Shown: positions 62,214-64,000 of the stretch, in pieces
Layout of the letters: every line of letters starts with the position of its first letter
Numbering within the stretch: position 1 is the first letter of the stretch
Origin: Rhodococcus jostii RHA1
Lineage (GTDB): Bacteria > Actinomycetota > Actinomycetes > Mycobacteriales > Mycobacteriaceae
Length of the DNA: 64,000 bases
Reading direction: 5' to 3'
NCBI RefSeq assembly: GCF_000014565.1
Contig: NC_008269.1
Coordinates: 930,001 to 994,000 of the forward strand
The notes under the pieces: model-generated
Database searches by the model: none
The model's input: the letters and a program-made list of their open reading frames with translations, nothing else
What the model was told of the DNA's origin: nothing
Position numbers and translations under genes: made by a program

Positions 62214-62614
62214 CCGGGCCGGGCACCGCTTCGCCTGCCGGAACTACTATGTCGCTCACCGCGATCCGGGTGGCGGATTTGCAAAGGTCTGTCGAGTTCT
62301 ACACCGCCGGATGTGGATTTGCTCTGGAGCGTGAGTTCTCAACCGACCTCTTCGACGCGATGATCCTGCGAGCCGGGACGGCCGGAATCGAGTTGCTCAG
62401 ACCACGCGACGCCGCCGCCGCGCCCGATCACGGCAACATGTTCGCGAAGATGGTGGTCAACACCCGTGACGTCGACGGTCTCGTGGCACTCGCGTGCGCG
62501 CACGGCGGTACGGCAGAGATGCCGGTCACGGAACTGGAGGCGTTCGGCGGCATGGTTGTCGGATCGGTGCGCGACCCAGACGGCCACCTCATCGAGGTCG
62601 TTGGTCGCAGATGA
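62210..62614 (+). CDS. VOC/glyoxalase-fold protein
   Basis: A 134-residue VOC protein: TAIRVADLQRSVEFYTAGCG near residue 17, NMFAKMVVNTRDVDGLVAL and the end block GSVRDPDGHLIEVVGR with the metal-site Glu. ATG 62210 overlaps the SDR stop by 4 bp, so the two are coupled. Similar to methylmalonyl-CoA epimerase-like or lactoylglutathione lyase-like proteins; an epimerase role for a branched acyl-CoA would fit the neighbours but is not shown. Confidence 0.82.
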   Translation: MTGPGTASPAGTTMSLTAIRVADLQRSVEFYTAGCGFALEREFSTDLFDAMILRAGTAGIELLRPRDAAAAPDHGNMFAKMVVNTRDVDGLVALACAHGGTAEMPVTELEAFGGMVVGSVRDPDGHLIEVVGRR

Positions 62615-63047
62615 TCGGACATGACGCCGACCACTGAGTGGGACGGCGTACGTCCCCGTCGAAGGCCGCGATTTACGGTTGCGAAGAATCTGACGCAACG
62701 CAGCAATGAGGTGGGCTCGAGGTTGTCCGACGCGCCGGCCTCGGTGGAACAATTGGAATTCGGCTTCGGCCTCGTATTGACATAGTCTCCCGGACCGCGG
62801 TGCTGCGTCCTCGCGTACCGCGGTCTGGGTTATCAGCGTCCGGTTGGGCGACATCCCATGTGCGTGGCCGGGCGGCCGCGGAGTCCGCCGCCTCGCGGCG
62901 GTCGTTCCCCCTGCCGCAGCCCCGACGACGGGTCGGCCCGTCTGAGCATTACCGCAATTGCGACTGCGAGCGAGGATCGCTCCACCGAGCGGACGACGTG
63001 ATCGTCGGCAATCCACAGGTCCGGGATGGAATCGGCGATATGGGATA
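62615..63047. other. Intergenic stretch with an inverted repeat
   Basis: About 430 bp between convergent genes. TTGACA at 62777-62782 and the inverted repeat at 62793-62825 look like a promoter and operator, but no plus-strand gene follows, so they may be relics of a lost gene. No protein fragment recognised. Confidence 0.45.
62793..62825. repeat. Inverted repeat GACCGCGGT/ACCGCGGTC
   Basis: Perfect 9-base arms at 62793-62801 and 62817-62825; each arm also contains the palindrome ACCGCGGT. The 15-base spacer would set the two centres about 24 bp apart, a common spacing for paired dimer sites. Confidence 0.6.
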
Positions 63048-63848
63048 TCAGTGCGACGCGAGATCAGCGGCGACGCACCGGTCCCAAATCTCCCGCGCGG
63101 CCACCCGTGCTGGACCTACCAGCTTTCGGTAGTCCAGTGAGGTGACCGGAGCGCACACCGAAAGGCCCGCGAGATTACCGTAGATGTGGTCGGGCGGCCC
63201 GATCGAGACCCCGACGCAGCCGATACCGGCGAAGGCCTCGCCACGGTCGAACGCGGCGCCACGGTCGCGGGCCTGTGCGAACTCTGTGTCCAGTTGGGCG
63301 CGTGAGGTGATGCTGTGCGGGGTGCGCCGCACCAATTCGCCGTCACTGTCGTCTTGGAGTAGCTGCCGAGGGCGGGCTCCCTGGGACATGTCGGAGAATG
63401 CCATGATCACCTTGCCCACCGCGGTCAGGTGGCCGGGTATCCGCTGGCCCACAGCCGTTGGTGTCGGCCCGGAAGCCCGGCCGTTGAACTTCGCCAGGTA
63501 GACGGTGTCCCCATGATTGAGTACGGCAAGCTGGATGGTCATCCCGGTGCGCTGGGCAAACGCATGCATCACCGGTCGGGCTCCCTTCAGGAGCCGGTTC
63601 TGGTTCAGTGCAGCCTGGCCCATCTCGTAGGCCTTCACACCGAGTTCGTAGGTCTGCTCGGGCGAGCGGGCGAGCCACCCGGCTTGGGCGAGCTGGTCGA
63701 GGAGACGATGGACTGACGAGCGTGGTAGCCCGGTTCGGGCGGTCACCTGGGCCAAGGTCAACGGACCCGCACCGTTGAAGGTCTCCAGAACCAGGGATAC
63801 ACGCTCGACTACCGACACCGGTGAGTCGTCGGTGTGCGTTGTTCTCAC
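63048..63848 (-). CDS. IclR-family transcriptional regulator
   Basis: A 266-residue regulator. Winged helix LTLAQVTARTGLPRSSVHRL near residue 31 and GWLARSPEQTYELGVKAYEM; effector domain with LNHGDTVYLAKFNGRASG, VGQRIPGHLTAVGKVIMAF and EAFAGIGCVGVSIGPPD. It shares this layout with the IclR protein at 49765-50529, including LPRSS-HR in the recognition helix, so the two are paralogues. It is transcribed away from the right edge; its promoter would lie in 63849-64000, where I see no clear palindrome. Confidence 0.9.
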   Translation of the reverse strand: MRTTHTDDSPVSVVERVSLVLETFNGAGPLTLAQVTARTGLPRSSVHRLLDQLAQAGWLARSPEQTYELGVKAYEMGQAALNQNRLLKGARPVMHAFAQRTGMTIQLAVLNHGDTVYLAKFNGRASGPTPTAVGQRIPGHLTAVGKVIMAFSDMSQGARPRQLLQDDSDGELVRRTPHSITSRAQLDTEFAQARDRGAAFDRGEAFAGIGCVGVSIGPPDHIYGNLAGLSVCAPVTSLDYRKLVGPARVAAREIWDRCVAADLASH

Positions 63849-64000
63849 TCAACCTCCCGCTTCACGCCACCTCAGTGTGTGACTGTAGTCACGGTACTCC
63901 CGGTACGAAGTCCGCATCAAATAGGCCCGGGAGCCTCAGCGGCGCCAGAGCACATCGAGGCCGACGCACCGCACTCTGCCGACCCCTCGGGCTCCGTGAT

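Noticed and set aside
1..64000. tRNA, rRNA, CRISPR arrays, riboswitches, replication origin or conjugation genes
   Set aside because: None could be recognised by reading; no repeat-spacer pattern or conserved RNA motif was seen.

Overview
The window reads as high-GC actinobacterial DNA, most likely from a Mycobacteriales genus such as Rhodococcus or Gordonia. Pointers are the KshA/KshB and HsaA-G type steroid-ring enzymes, a mycofactocin-type SDR, a frameshifted 4-hydroxyacetophenone-type Baeyer-Villiger monooxygenase (BVMO) and many IclR, TetR, MarR, PadR and GntR regulators. I see no rRNA, tRNA, CRISPR array, replication or conjugation gene. Three transposase genes, two older IS fragments and many broken genes suggest an accessory region (plasmid or genomic island). 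Whether it is plasmid or chromosome cannot be told from the sequence.

Layout. 1-4.5 kb: edge-truncated GMC oxidoreductase, DUF1330 protein, DapA-like aldolase/lyase and a GC-rich 4-coumarate-CoA-ligase-like gene. 4.7-8.2 kb: a complete IS1634-type element with target duplication and an IS110-type transposase with a frameshift. 8.5-13.5 kb: a graveyard of broken aldolase, sugar kinase, SDR and IstB pieces around one intact mycofactocin-type SDR and one SnoaL-like protein. 13.7-18.7 kb: a probable operon (promoter, operator, SMP-30 lactonase, SDR, cytochrome P450, [2Fe-2S] ferredoxin, ferredoxin reductase), then a tandem-domain MarR regulator on the other strand. 20.3-25.2 kb: a LivK/LivHMG/LivF-type ABC importer in which both permeases and one ATPase are a single polypeptide. 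25.4-32.7 kb: an unrecognised possible 2OG-oxygenase-like protein, a broken ketosteroid-dehydrogenase-like flavoprotein, an old-yellow-enzyme homologue with a divergent TetR gene and operator, the frameshifted BVMO and a ketosteroid-isomerase-fold protein.

32.9-49.4 kb is the core: KshB-type reductase, KshA Rieske oxygenase, HsaA-type monooxygenase, HsaC extradiol dioxygenase, then HsaB-type flavin reductase, a small Cys-rich protein, HsaD hydrolase, HsaG, HsaF and HsaE. With the intact KstD-like flavoprotein at 51.1-52.9 kb this is a nearly complete set for desaturating, 9-hydroxylating, opening and cleaving a steroid-like A/B ring system down to pyruvate and an acyl-CoA. 55.2-62.6 kb adds a lipase/esterase, a CaiB-type CoA-transferase, two acyl-CoA dehydrogenases, an enoyl-CoA hydratase, an SDR and a VOC protein, consistent with one beta-oxidation round on an acyl side chain, flanked by GntR and IclR regulators. 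No thiolase, Mce transporter or C/D-ring (IpdAB/FadD3) genes are seen, so the set would depend on genes elsewhere.

Many broken genes can be repaired by changing one base, usually in a short homopolymer. This fits either homopolymer errors in the sequence or real decay; several genes called pseudogene here may be intact in the organism.
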